Virus record (IMG/VR): IMGVR_UViG_3300005527_003647
Location: 1-58,613 of that record
Length of the DNA: 58,613 nt
Source: a virus
Direction: 5' to 3' (one strand)
The position numbers and the translations under genes were made by a program. Positions 28,105 through 36,999 of the stretch are shown here, one piece after another. A model generated the notes under the pieces. It was not told the origin of the DNA and made no database searches. It saw nothing but the letters and a program-made list of their open reading frames with translations. How positions within the stretch are numbered: position 1 is the stretch's first letter; the number at the start of each line of letters is the position of its first letter.

Positions 28105-28983
28105 GTGTCTTTAGTAAATCTGAGAAACTATGATTTAGTTATAACTACTTCATTTGGTTTCAAATTTGGAATTTGTGGTCATTTATTTGAAATGATTGAA
28201 TATTATTGGGCTATAAAAAATTGGACAAATCTAAATCCTTGTATACTATTGTCCGATGGTACTACAATAGACGAATTTAATATAGCTTTAAACACGAAAT
28301 ATGATAATCTAGTTGTTGAAAATTTAATATACCATCCTTTTCCAAAACTATTATTGTCAAAAAATTTATTGATAGTTGACGGATCTTCAAGACTTGATAA
28401 TTCGGAAATATATACAGATAATTTTTTTCTATTCAGATGTCATGAAAAAAATTATGACTTTTATATAAACAATAAAGCGCAATGTCACTTATTTCAAGAT
28501 TTTGAAATATATGATGATATTCCTAAAAAAATAAATGTTTTTGATTATAAGAAAAAATTATTATATTCAAAATTTAAAAAAATAAATGATGATGTAGAAA
28601 ATTCTGTAATGTTTTATTTGACAGATGTTAGTAGATTTATGTCTGAAGAAACAATAACTGAAATTTCCAATAAATATTCTTTCAACAACACAGTAGTATT
28701 TACAAATAAACCAGAACTTTATACAAAAATAAAAACATATAAAGTTCCAGTCCCAGACATGTGGAATAAATTTTCTACATATGTTTATACTAAATTACCT
28801 GGCAAAAAAGATTGTTCCAATAGATTTATTTTAGAGTGTATGCACTATGATAAAGAAGTTGTTTATGATATAGATTATTATGATAAAGCTTTAGAAATTA
28901 GAAAAAAGGATGGAATAAAAAATACATCTTTAGAACAAGGTGATTTTTTTATCAATTATATCAATGAACAAATTAAGTGTTAA
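28105..28983 (+). CDS. Unknown protein, possibly glycosyltransferase-like (GTG start)
   Basis: It begins with GTG four bases after the previous stop; no clear ribosome site, so coupling is likely. The N-terminal half has alternating hydrophobic strands ('YDLVITTSFGFKFGICGHLF', 'NLLIVDGSSRL'). The C-terminal half has 'NNTVVFTNKPELYTKIKTYK' and 'CSNRFILECMHYDKEVVYD', which resembles the sugar-nucleotide-binding 'R..LEC' region of GT-B glycosyltransferases. I give this only as a possibility. 292 residues, no membrane segment. Confidence 0.45.
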   Translation: MSLVNLRNYDLVITTSFGFKFGICGHLFEMIEYYWAIKNWTNLNPCILLSDGTTIDEFNIALNTKYDNLVVENLIYHPFPKLLLSKNLLIVDGSSRLDNSEIYTDNFFLFRCHEKNYDFYINNKAQCHLFQDFEIYDDIPKKINVFDYKKKLLYSKFKKINDDVENSVMFYLTDVSRFMSEETITEISNKYSFNNTVVFTNKPELYTKIKTYKVPVPDMWNKFSTYVYTKLPGKKDCSNRFILECMHYDKEVVYDIDYYDKALEIRKKDGIKNTSLEQGDFFINYINEQIKC

Positions 28984-29956
28984 AAAAATACTGATAGATT
29001 ATGATAGACCTATTAACAATAGAGCTAAATTAGATACTGGTAAACTCTGTAATTATAAATGTGAATTTTGTTACTATAAAAATAGTTTGTCTGAGAGAGA
29101 TGAACTTGATAAAATCTACAAAAGAATAGATTATTTACTTGACTATGGCATAAAAGAAATCGATCTTAGTGGTGGTGAAAGTAGTGTAGAACCGAATTGG
29201 TTTAATATATTAAATTATTGCCAAAATAAATTTGATAGAATTAGTTGCCTTAGTCACGGAGGTAAATTTAGTGATAAAGAATTTATTCAAAAAAGTTTCG
29301 ACTTAGGTTTAAGAGAGATACTCTTTAGTCTACATTGTACGGATGAAAGTGTTCATGATAAAATTGTAGGCAAAAAAGGAGCTTTTAAAAATTTAATTAA
29401 AGCTATTGAGAACTCCCACCGTTTAAATATTGAAGTTAGATTGAACACAACTGTATATCATGAAAACTACAATAAAATAGACACTTCTTTTATAAAATCT
29501 TTAAACCCCACCCAAGTTAATTTTATTGCTCTCAATTATTGGAGAGACAATAAAGATTTTTATCCTATTGATTACGGAACAATTTGTTCCTATGTTTCAA
29601 ATTATATTGATGACCTTAAGGACTCAACCGAAGTTAATGCTAGATATTTTCCTTATTGTTTTATGCCATCAAAAGAAAAATATATAAAAAACCATTATCA
29701 TCATATATATGACTTTAAAGATTGGAATAAAGCGGTTTATAGTGGAACATTAGACACTAAAAAAAATTATACGCACAATGAAAAAGTAGAACATTCTTTC
29801 TCTGAAGCGGAACGAATGAGAATTTATAGTTACTTTAAAACCGAAGAATGTACAAAGTGTAAATATTTTTATATATGTGATGGTATAGAAAATGAACTTA
29901 AAGATAAAGTTAGTCCAAATCCTGTTTTTGGAGAAAAGATAAGATTAATATGGTAA
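28964..29956 (+). CDS. Radical SAM protein 5
   Basis: ATG 28964 is preferred over a GTG at 28940, which only extends the overlap with the previous gene; both overlap it. Motif CNYKCEFC (Cys 29, 33, 36), 'EIDLSGGESSVEPNW' near residue 70, and 'ILFSLHCTDESVHDKIVGKK' with a MoaA/PqqE-like barrel strand. The C-terminus has 'CTKCKYFYICDGIE', a CxxCx5C group that could bind an auxiliary cluster or complete a twitch domain. 330 residues. It is followed by a GT2 glycosyltransferase overlapping it by 7 bases. Confidence 0.85.
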   Translation: MNKLSVKKILIDYDRPINNRAKLDTGKLCNYKCEFCYYKNSLSERDELDKIYKRIDYLLDYGIKEIDLSGGESSVEPNWFNILNYCQNKFDRISCLSHGGKFSDKEFIQKSFDLGLREILFSLHCTDESVHDKIVGKKGAFKNLIKAIENSHRLNIEVRLNTTVYHENYNKIDTSFIKSLNPTQVNFIALNYWRDNKDFYPIDYGTICSYVSNYIDDLKDSTEVNARYFPYCFMPSKEKYIKNHYHHIYDFKDWNKAVYSGTLDTKKNYTHNEKVEHSFSEAERMRIYSYFKTEECTKCKYFYICDGIENELKDKVSPNPVFGEKIRLIW

Positions 29957-30636
29957 ACATTGATTTATCTATTTTAATACTTACGCATAATAGGCCTAAA
30001 CTTTTTGAAAGAAGTTTAAATTCAATTTTATCATATTTAACTCCAAAAATAGAAGTAATTGTAAATAATGATAGTTCTGATATAAAAGAAATTGAAAATA
30101 CTAATGTAAATTATTATTATGAAAAATTTAATAATATATCAAGTGTATATGAATTTTTATTTCTTAAGTCTAAAGGAAAATATATTTATTTTTTGGAAGA
30201 TGATGACTATTTGAGGAAGCAATTTTTCGAACAAAGTTTTGATGCTGATATTATAGCTGGAAATTATTGTCCTACCTATAAGCCAGATAATACTTTTGAA
30301 ATAATAAATTTGTTTAAAGATGAAGTTATACACGATAAATGTGAATTTTTAAATAAATTAAACTTAGAACATTTACAATTAGGACAATTTATATTTAAAA
30401 GAAGTGTAATTGAAGATTTTTATTTTGGAATAGATAACAATATTCATAATGATATTAGACTGGTCTATCACGCTTCACAAAAGTCGAAGAAATTTAGAAT
30501 GACCAATAAAGTATTTTACTACCAAACAAAAGATGGTAATGATAATATTTCTTTTCCTGGAACAAAAAAAAGTATAAACGTAACGGCATCTTTGGACTTT
30601 TTAAAAAATTATGAAATACAAAATACAACATCATAA
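29950..30636 (+). CDS. Family 2 glycosyltransferase
   Basis: The GT-A start 'LSILILTHNRPKLFERSLNS' and the metal-binding 'YFLEDDDYLRKQFF' (DxD-type, near residues 76-82) are typical of GT2 enzymes, which move a sugar from a nucleotide donor to an acceptor. 228 residues, so only the catalytic domain with a short C-terminal acceptor region ('HNDIRLVYHASQKSKKFRMT'). No membrane helices. It overlaps a radical SAM gene at each end (7 and 26 bases), linking glycosylation and radical chemistry in one transcript. Confidence 0.83.
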   Translation: MVNIDLSILILTHNRPKLFERSLNSILSYLTPKIEVIVNNDSSDIKEIENTNVNYYYEKFNNISSVYEFLFLKSKGKYIYFLEDDDYLRKQFFEQSFDADIIAGNYCPTYKPDNTFEIINLFKDEVIHDKCEFLNKLNLEHLQLGQFIFKRSVIEDFYFGIDNNIHNDIRLVYHASQKSKKFRMTNKVFYYQTKDGNDNISFPGTKKSINVTASLDFLKNYEIQNTTS

Positions 30637-31513
30637 AGATCAAGATCCGGATCATATTAATATTCATTGGGATAGTCTTACTATTTGTCAACTCAAGTGT
30701 TCTTATTGTTACGCTAGAAATGAGTATGGTAAAGAATGGGGTAAACTATCTAGTAAAAAAACAATTGATGCTGTATTGGATGCTTTAAATCGAAGTAGTT
30801 TGAATTTTAATTTGGGTTTGTTGGGTGGCGAACCAACTTTAGGTCCTTATTATTACCATATTTTAGACTCAATCAGTAAAATGGAGAAATTTAATTGGGT
30901 TTATGTTGTAACAAATGCTGAAAAGGATTTGACACTTCACCCACATTATGATAAACTGGCTTTCCTATTCAGTTACCACCCGGCCGATTGTACGGATGAA
31001 AATAGATTTCTCAATAATATACATCATATGCTGGGTAGAGGTTATAAATGTAAAGTGAATGTTATGCTTCACCATGATAAAAGTTTATGGCCAAAAATAA
31101 AAAATATGTTTGAAACTTTGGAAAAAATACCCAATTTAAAAATACATCCACACTTTTTATATGGTAATAGTATCACTAAATTGTTTAACTATAGAAAAGA
31201 TTTTTGGGAATATTTTTCTTTTTTAGAGTCGTATGAAAAAGAATTAAAATATGATGATGATTTTTTTAATGATTATATTATATTTAGGGATAAATTAACC
31301 AATTTTAAAGGATGGAATTGTTACAACAATAATTATGAAATTGACGTTAGAGGTAACGTTGTTAAATTTTGTATGCCAAAAACTGATAATATTAATCTCA
31401 TAAGCAATAGAGATTTTTTTAAAAATATAACCAAAACTGTTCCTATGGTTTGTCCACATAAAGCTTGCAATTGTGATGGTCTTTTAAAACAATTAAAAAT
31501 TAAAAATGAGTAA
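30611..31513 (+). CDS. Radical SAM protein 6, paralog of radical SAM 3
   Basis: Motif CQLKCSYC (Cys 26, 30, 33); 'LGLLGGEPTLGPYYYHIL' near residue 76. The C-terminus carries 'GWNC', a Cys in 'KFCMPK' and 'VCPHKACNCDG', the same order as in protein 3. The barrel strand 'LAFLFSYHPADCTDENRFLN' parallels 'YYASFHPEYHKEDFLDKC' of protein 3. The pair therefore probably share chemistry on different substrates or positions. 300 residues. It overlaps the next gene by 8 bases. Confidence 0.86.
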   Translation: MKYKIQHHKDQDPDHINIHWDSLTICQLKCSYCYARNEYGKEWGKLSSKKTIDAVLDALNRSSLNFNLGLLGGEPTLGPYYYHILDSISKMEKFNWVYVVTNAEKDLTLHPHYDKLAFLFSYHPADCTDENRFLNNIHHMLGRGYKCKVNVMLHHDKSLWPKIKNMFETLEKIPNLKIHPHFLYGNSITKLFNYRKDFWEYFSFLESYEKELKYDDDFFNDYIIFRDKLTNFKGWNCYNNNYEIDVRGNVVKFCMPKTDNINLISNRDFFKNITKTVPMVCPHKACNCDGLLKQLKIKNE

Positions 31514-32264
31514 GATTGTTGAATGGGAAATTACACTTAAATGTAATTATAAATGTGAGTATTGTACAAATTTGGATCCTAGTATGCGACCAGAATTGAC
31601 TGAAGAAAAAATAAAAGATTTTATAAAAAAATTAGGTGAGACATATCCCGGTGTAGAAATATTTATTTTTGGAGGGGAACCATTTGTTCATCCAAAAATA
31701 AATTTTATAATAAAAACATTTAATGAATATAATATTCCATTTGTTATACAGACGAACTTCAGTAGTTATAGTAGAAAAACAATTCAAAAAATAAAAGATC
31801 CATTTAAAATTAATATAAGTGTTCATCCTACAGAAACGTCTATAGAAGATATAGTTCAGGGATTAAAAGATACTAAAGTTAATATTAAAACTATAGATGT
31901 GATGTACACCGGTAAAGAAGCTATAGATTATTATTTTGCAGTAAAAAAATCTTTAGACCACGACAATTTATTTTTAACTCCAGTAACAGACTTTGGTGAT
32001 GGTCATAGTGATACTTTACTCGCACAATATCTTTCTTTAAAAAACAATTTAATGTATCGAAAAATAATTAAATTTGAAGATATTGAAAGACTAGGTAAAC
32101 AACGAAGTGATCTTTGGATAGATTCTAATTTTAACACTTTTGGAAAACCTTGTTTATATAAAGATAAATACTTCCTCTACTCACCCAACTTAGATTTGTA
32201 TAACTGTTGTTATAGAATCAAAGTCAACAAATTGTGCCCGAAAACAAAATGTTTTCTAATGTAA
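31506..32264 (+). CDS. Radical SAM protein 7 (short)
   Basis: Motif CNYKCEYC (Cys 13, 17, 20) very close to the N-terminus; 'IFIFGGEPFVHPKINFII' near residue 53; 'INISVHPTETSIEDIVQGL'. The C-terminal end has 'CLYKDKYFLYSPNLDLYNCC' and 'CPKTKC', a compact Cys group likely to hold an extra cluster. At 252 residues it is the shortest of the eight. One base separates it from the first U32-like gene, and that pairing is repeated in reverse with radical SAM 8 directly after it. Confidence 0.85.
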   Translation: MSKIVEWEITLKCNYKCEYCTNLDPSMRPELTEEKIKDFIKKLGETYPGVEIFIFGGEPFVHPKINFIIKTFNEYNIPFVIQTNFSSYSRKTIQKIKDPFKINISVHPTETSIEDIVQGLKDTKVNIKTIDVMYTGKEAIDYYFAVKKSLDHDNLFLTPVTDFGDGHSDTLLAQYLSLKNNLMYRKIIKFEDIERLGKQRSDLWIDSNFNTFGKPCLYKDKYFLYSPNLDLYNCCYRIKVNKLCPKTKCFLM

Positions 32265-32265
32265 T

Positions 32266-33099
32266 ATGAGATATCTTTTAGCCGGAGCTTTTAGTAAGTT
32301 TGTTCCCTTAATAAAATTTTTAAGTCAAAACATAGTCGATTCTAAAGAGTTGGTGGTTTATGACGGCATTAATAAATGTAAATGGAATGGAGGTAGAATA
32401 AACAGGGATGTTTATTATAAAGATAATTTGATAGAATATTATTATAGTAAGAATATCAAGATTGCTTTAACATTTAGTAATCATAATATTGATTTGACTG
32501 ACGAATTGGGAAATCATTTACTGGAGAAATTTCACAAAAAAGGAAATGCTTTAATTATTGTGAATGATGACTTGAGAAAATATGTTAGAGAAAAATTTCC
32601 ATTATACGATTTAATTTACAGTATTACTGGAATGGGACTATTAAACATACCTTTACAAGATAAAGATATAGAATTTTATAAAAAATTGGAAGAAAATTAT
32701 GATTGGATCGTTCCTAGGTTTGAACACATATTTGATCCTAGGTCTAACGAACTGGACAAAACAAAGTGGGAAGTAATGCTGAATGATACTTGTGTTTATG
32801 GATGTAAACATTGGGATGCACACTTCAAGGCAATTGCAGATGAAAATACCGCCGGTAGACCGTATAGTAAGGAAGTGGAAGAATGTTGGCTTCCTAAGTT
32901 TGATTTCAACAAAGATAGTAAATATGAATGTATGGATATAAAACCATTAGCGATGGAAAAATTAATAAAAGATGGAGTTAGGAGTTTTAAAATTACTGGT
33001 AGAGAAATGAAAGATGATGAATACTATGGAGAATTAATGAGATTCGTTTTAAATAGCAAATCTGTTAATATTGTAAAATGGCCAACTGGGAAAAAATAA
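32266..33099 (+). CDS. U32-peptidase-like Fe-S protein 1
   Basis: I recognise the pattern of the U32/UbiU-UbiV-like TIM-barrel family: an early 'CKWNGGRINRDV', 'IALTFSNHNIDLTDELGNHL', 'ALIIVNDDLRKYVREKFP', 'YSITGMG', 'MLNDTCVYGCKHWDAHF' and a terminal 'GVRSFKITGRE'. Cys 38, 176, 180 and 222 are matched by cysteines in the second copy 3 kb downstream and sit much like the four cluster ligands of UbiV. Family members hydroxylate or modify substrates, or act as Fe-S proteins; 'peptidase' is a historical label. Its gene lies between two radical SAM genes. Function here unknown. Confidence 0.62.
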   Translation: MRYLLAGAFSKFVPLIKFLSQNIVDSKELVVYDGINKCKWNGGRINRDVYYKDNLIEYYYSKNIKIALTFSNHNIDLTDELGNHLLEKFHKKGNALIIVNDDLRKYVREKFPLYDLIYSITGMGLLNIPLQDKDIEFYKKLEENYDWIVPRFEHIFDPRSNELDKTKWEVMLNDTCVYGCKHWDAHFKAIADENTAGRPYSKEVEECWLPKFDFNKDSKYECMDIKPLAMEKLIKDGVRSFKITGREMKDDEYYGELMRFVLNSKSVNIVKWPTGKK

Positions 33100-34151
33100 A
33101 AGTAGTTAGAAAAAAAGAGGACATGCAAGTTGGGCAAATAAAGCCTAAATGTTCTTACAAGGTTTTACAATTAAACAACAGTTCAATAATGGAGTCTAAG
33201 TATGTCGTTACATTTAGAATTACTGAAGCGTGCGACCTCAAATGTAATTATTGTCACTGGCATAGTGGTAAACATTACAAATACGAAGATATTATAAAAA
33301 CGATTGATAAGATATTTGAATTCTTACAAAAAAATAAATTAAAGTCTGTTCTGTTTTACTATCATGGTGGAGAACCAACAACACATCCTAAGATAGTTGA
33401 TATTCTGAAGTATATTCATGATAAGGGAAAACAAACAAATATTATTGCGTCTAATGAGATGCAAACCAATTTGACTTTAAAAGAATCAAAGTTAAAAGAA
33501 ATACTACCATATTGTGACCTTTTTAATGTAAGCTTTCATTACTTGGAATTAAAAAGATTAAAAAAATTTAATAATTTTAATCACAATTGGAATCTTTTAA
33601 AAGAAATGAATGTGGAGATTCATAATTTAGATATCATGTTGGAGAATGTGGAGAGAACTCATTTATTTTATAATGGAGAAATTATTGAAATATATCCAGA
33701 TGAGTTCTATAGTAGTATTGTAGATTATCTGAAATATGATAAAATTGTTAATAGTGAAATGATATATGGATTTTGTCACTACAAATACCCTCCAGAAATC
33801 GAAGCTAAACATATGGAGTTTTATAAAAAATATAATAAAACAGAACAGAAATATCTTATAGATGATGTTGAGTATACCACGAATGATTTATTTAAATTCG
33901 GTATAGATGCTAGAGGTTGGCATTGTGCAGCCGGTAATGAAAGTATAACAATTAATGGTGATGGTAATGTTTTTAATTGTGGTATTCATATGACAAACTA
34001 CATACGAGAAAGTTCTCCAGAAAAAGCATATACAAATTTAGTACATGATGAAATTGGGGTAACAAAATTAACTTTATTATATAAAACTGGCACAATATGC
34101 CGTTGGGATTATTGTGGCGGCGATTTTTACTTAAGTAGAAAACCCAAATGA
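33078..34151 (+). CDS. Radical SAM/SPASM-like protein 8
   Basis: The N-terminal extension of about 50 residues is unusual; other in-frame ATGs lie at residues 16 and 38, but the first start is kept because of the overlap style of the island. Motif CDLKCNYC (Cys 52, 56, 59), 'FYYHGGEPTTHPKIVDIL' near residue 92, and C-terminal 'GWHCAAGNESITINGDGNVF' with NCG, then 'CRWDYCGGDF'. The 'I.I..DG.V..C' core is typical of SPASM/twitch regions. 357 residues, 22-base overlap with the U32-like gene. Confidence 0.84.
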   Translation: MANWEKIKVVRKKEDMQVGQIKPKCSYKVLQLNNSSIMESKYVVTFRITEACDLKCNYCHWHSGKHYKYEDIIKTIDKIFEFLQKNKLKSVLFYYHGGEPTTHPKIVDILKYIHDKGKQTNIIASNEMQTNLTLKESKLKEILPYCDLFNVSFHYLELKRLKKFNNFNHNWNLLKEMNVEIHNLDIMLENVERTHLFYNGEIIEIYPDEFYSSIVDYLKYDKIVNSEMIYGFCHYKYPPEIEAKHMEFYKKYNKTEQKYLIDDVEYTTNDLFKFGIDARGWHCAAGNESITINGDGNVFNCGIHMTNYIRESSPEKAYTNLVHDEIGVTKLTLLYKTGTICRWDYCGGDFYLSRKPK

Positions 34152-34163
34152 GGATTGATAATT

Positions 34164-34766
34164 ATGTCAGAAATAATTTCATTGTTTCCAATTAATGTTT
34201 TAGTTGAAAAAATAAATGTCGATTGGAATAAAGATAAAGTGATAGAACACATTGAGAACTATTTAAAAAAACAATGTAAAACTGGAGAAGTAGGAGAAGA
34301 TTTACACAAACAAGAAGTATTCAGTCCAATAGTAAAATTTATGAATGATAGTGTAAACAACTATTGGAAATTATTAAATTATTCCAATCATTTTCCAATT
34401 GAAATGACAAGTATGTGGGCTAATAGACATGATAGACATCATGATAGACCACATGATTTGGATGTTGATGGACCTGCAATTATATCAGCTGTTTTTTATG
34501 TTCAAAAAGAAAGTTCTCAAATGGGAAATTTATATTTTGGAAATCCCATTGAATTAATTTGGCAAACACAACCACTATCCGAATCGAGGCGCCATGAAAA
34601 TAGATATTTTGAATTTGATGGTAGAACTGGTGATTTAATTTTTTTCCCTAGTTGGTTACAACACGGCATAAGGCAAAATAAAACCGATATACCTAGATAT
34701 TCTATAGCTGCAAACTTTGAATTGAGAGGTATTAAAATGATTAAACAATTGTCTAAGAAAAAATGA
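34164..34766 (+). CDS. 2OG-Fe(II) oxygenase-type protein
   Basis: ATG 34164 is chosen; a TTG nine bases earlier also opens the frame. The fold pattern of the phage-common 2OG-Fe(II) oxygenase family is visible: 'MTSMWANRHDRHHDRPHD', 'AIISAVFYVQKESSQMGNLY', then 'GDLIFFPSWLQHGIRQN' with the distal His at 167, and an Arg near 176 in 'PRYSIAANF' for the 2-oxoglutarate carboxylate. The proximal H-x-D/H site is probably within the His/Asp-rich stretch 89-100, which is more crowded than usual. Such enzymes hydroxylate amino acids, nucleotides or small molecules. 200 residues. Confidence 0.7.
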   Translation: MSEIISLFPINVLVEKINVDWNKDKVIEHIENYLKKQCKTGEVGEDLHKQEVFSPIVKFMNDSVNNYWKLLNYSNHFPIEMTSMWANRHDRHHDRPHDLDVDGPAIISAVFYVQKESSQMGNLYFGNPIELIWQTQPLSESRRHENRYFEFDGRTGDLIFFPSWLQHGIRQNKTDIPRYSIAANFELRGIKMIKQLSKKK

Positions 34767-35344
34767 AAGTGTCTTTGACAGGTTGGAACGGTTTTCTTTC
34801 TAAAAAATTGAGAGAAAGAACAGAAATAAAATGGCAAGAAGATGTGAATGGTAGTGATATACTTTTTCTTATGGGCAGTCCTACGTTTACGGGTTCTACT
34901 TTGGATAAAAACGATTCTCAAGTTATGCACAATTATGTAAAAAATACAATTAATAAAATAGACTCCTATTCAAACCCTATTATTTTTGCTAGTACCACTG
35001 GTGTGAATGATATTGATTTAAATCATTCGGGAACAACTTGTTATAATTTGTGTAAACTTTACATTGAAAATTATATAATGAATAAATGTGAAAATTGGAT
35101 GATATTACGTATTGGCACTATTATATCCGATAATAAGTATGATATTGATAAAATGCGTTTCGATAGAATACAACAGAGAATGCTCAAAAATGATTTTACA
35201 AACATAGAGTTTGAAGATAATTATCTATTTGTAGATGAATTTGTAAATACTACAATTAATAATATTTTAAACTTTAATATTGGTATAGTTCATTATAAAC
35301 TAACAAAAATGACTTTACCAAAATTAATGCTTTTAGGAAAGTAA
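34763..35344 (+). CDS. Short NAD(P)-dependent epimerase/dehydratase-like protein (193 aa)
   Basis: It begins 'MKVSLTGWNGFLSKKLRE', the GxxGFLG dinucleotide loop of extended short-chain dehydrogenases, and has 'PIIFASTTGVND' and 'CYNLCKLYIENYI', where Tyr-x3-Lys would be the catalytic pair. At 193 residues it is far shorter than NDP-sugar epimerases (about 310) and lacks most of the C-terminal substrate domain. It may be a reduced reductase of sugar intermediates. It overlaps the oxygenase gene by four bases (ATGA). Confidence 0.62.
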   Translation: MKVSLTGWNGFLSKKLRERTEIKWQEDVNGSDILFLMGSPTFTGSTLDKNDSQVMHNYVKNTINKIDSYSNPIIFASTTGVNDIDLNHSGTTCYNLCKLYIENYIMNKCENWMILRIGTIISDNKYDIDKMRFDRIQQRMLKNDFTNIEFEDNYLFVDEFVNTTINNILNFNIGIVHYKLTKMTLPKLMLLGK

Positions 35345-35345
35345 A

Positions 35346-36206
35346 ATGATTACAGTAAAGGTCGGAGGAGCTGTACAAAAATATAAAAACATATTGATGT
35401 TTAATGTTAAAAATAGGTCTTTAATTGATGGTCTACAAATGATTTATTATGATATGCCTAATAGTTGTATTTGGAATGGCGGCAGAATTAATAGAAATAT
35501 AGAATTAACTCAAAATATAATAGATACTTACAATCAACAAAAATTTGGATTAGATTTAGGTTTTACCAATCAAGTCATAATTGATGTTGGAGATGAAGTT
35601 GGAAATTATTTGTTGGAAATGGTTTATTCGAATAATCCAAATAAATTGCATGGTGTTATTTTAGTAAGTGAAACATTAAGAAGATATTTACGTAAAAATT
35701 TTCCAGAATTTAAATTAACTTATAGTATCACTGGTCATCCGACTACCGATCAATTAAATTTTGAGGGATATTATAAAGAACTTGAAGAAAAATATGATAT
35801 AATTGTACCAAAATATAGTCATTTAGATAATATATTACCTCTAATGTATGAAAATAAGTTAGACGCATCCAAATATGAAATACTGGTTAATGACAACTGT
35901 AATGTCACTTGCCAATTTTACTCCGAACATTTTGCACAAATATCACATTTAAATTCTATTATAGAATTTCCTTGGGAAAAACAACACGAACTTAGTTATC
36001 AAGTCGAAATAAAACCTAAACTAAAATCTGGTCCAATTAAAAAAGAACCGAATTGTATTCAAGGTGATCTTCTGGTCAATAATTTACAAAGATTTTATGA
36101 TGCTGGAGTAAGAAACTTTAAAATTAGTGGTAGAGATTTAGAAGATATTGATTTCGAACATCAATTACCAAAACATTTAAGAGAAATAAAATCTATACAT
36201 GTATAA
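35346..36206 (+). CDS. U32-peptidase-like Fe-S protein 2, paralog of the protein at 32266
   Basis: It shares with the first copy 'CIWNGGRINRNI' (Cys 41), 'GFTNQVIIDVGDEVGNYLL', 'VILVSETLRRYLRKNFP', 'YSITGHP', 'ILVNDNCNVTCQFYSEHF' (Cys 185 and 189), 'NCIQGD' (Cys 237) and the terminal 'GVRNFKISGRDL'. Sequence between these islands differs strongly, so the duplication is old. The conserved four cysteines suggest a 4Fe-4S cluster. It has no radical SAM gene directly beside it but is followed by a glycosyltransferase. Function unknown. Confidence 0.62.
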   Translation: MITVKVGGAVQKYKNILMFNVKNRSLIDGLQMIYYDMPNSCIWNGGRINRNIELTQNIIDTYNQQKFGLDLGFTNQVIIDVGDEVGNYLLEMVYSNNPNKLHGVILVSETLRRYLRKNFPEFKLTYSITGHPTTDQLNFEGYYKELEEKYDIIVPKYSHLDNILPLMYENKLDASKYEILVNDNCNVTCQFYSEHFAQISHLNSIIEFPWEKQHELSYQVEIKPKLKSGPIKKEPNCIQGDLLVNNLQRFYDAGVRNFKISGRDLEDIDFEHQLPKHLREIKSIHV

Positions 36207-36999
36207 CTATGCGATAGTGTTTTCGGTTGAAAATAAAAAAAAATTAAATTACGAAAAATTGTCTATAATACTTTCAACTAGCATCAGAGAACATTTACCT
36301 GATATTGATGTGTACTGTGGTTGTTTTACAAGTAATACTATTAGTGACGAAACAAAAAAACATTTAAAAAAATTAAATGTAAATATTCAAGAAATTGATA
36401 TTTTTAACGAGAGAGATGGTGATGACTCTTTTTATTTAAGATTGTATACAAAATATTTTTTTTCCAAAACTTTATTAAATTCTTATGATTATCTAGTTTA
36501 CGTTGATGTTGACACTTTATTTTTAAAACCGTTAAACTTTGATTTTGATCCTTTAGATAATATTGTACTAGTAGAAACAATACCCAATTGGGTTAAAAAA
36601 CATGAGTCGAAGAATACTTATGTTCCAGAGGGAAATTTGTATTATAATTGGATACAGATATTAAACCATAAAAACAAATTTCTATATGATATAGATTTTT
36701 CCGATATAAGTTTTTTAGAAAGTAAAATGGCTGATAGTTTTATATCCAAAAGAATAGACAATTCTGGATTAAAATTAATTGAACAGAATATAGGAGCCAA
36801 CCACTGTTTAAAGCCTATAACAGAAAAAACACAAATAATACACTACGATGATTTGGATTATGATGGTTGTTTTATTGATTTGGAAGATTTATATCCAGAA
36901 ACTTACAAAAAATATAAATTATTAATAGAACAAATTTTAAATTTGAAAATAACCAATATTAAAGATTATTATAAAAATATAAGAGATTTATATTCATGA
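36199..36999 (+). CDS. GT8-like glycosyltransferase
   Basis: A GT-A protein: 'LRLYTKYFFSKTLL' followed by 'YDYLVYVDVDTLFLKPL', which contains the DxD metal motif (VDVDT) typical of family 8 and related retaining glycosyltransferases. Later 'LYYNWIQILN' and 'QIIHYDD' fit acceptor and closing strands; the His of 'IIHY' may be the distal metal ligand. 266 residues, a normal length for a single-domain enzyme. Overlaps by 8 bases upstream and 4 bases downstream. Donor and acceptor cannot be read from the sequence. Confidence 0.72.
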   Translation: MYNYAIVFSVENKKKLNYEKLSIILSTSIREHLPDIDVYCGCFTSNTISDETKKHLKKLNVNIQEIDIFNERDGDDSFYLRLYTKYFFSKTLLNSYDYLVYVDVDTLFLKPLNFDFDPLDNIVLVETIPNWVKKHESKNTYVPEGNLYYNWIQILNHKNKFLYDIDFSDISFLESKMADSFISKRIDNSGLKLIEQNIGANHCLKPITEKTQIIHYDDLDYDGCFIDLEDLYPETYKKYKLLIEQILNLKITNIKDYYKNIRDLYS

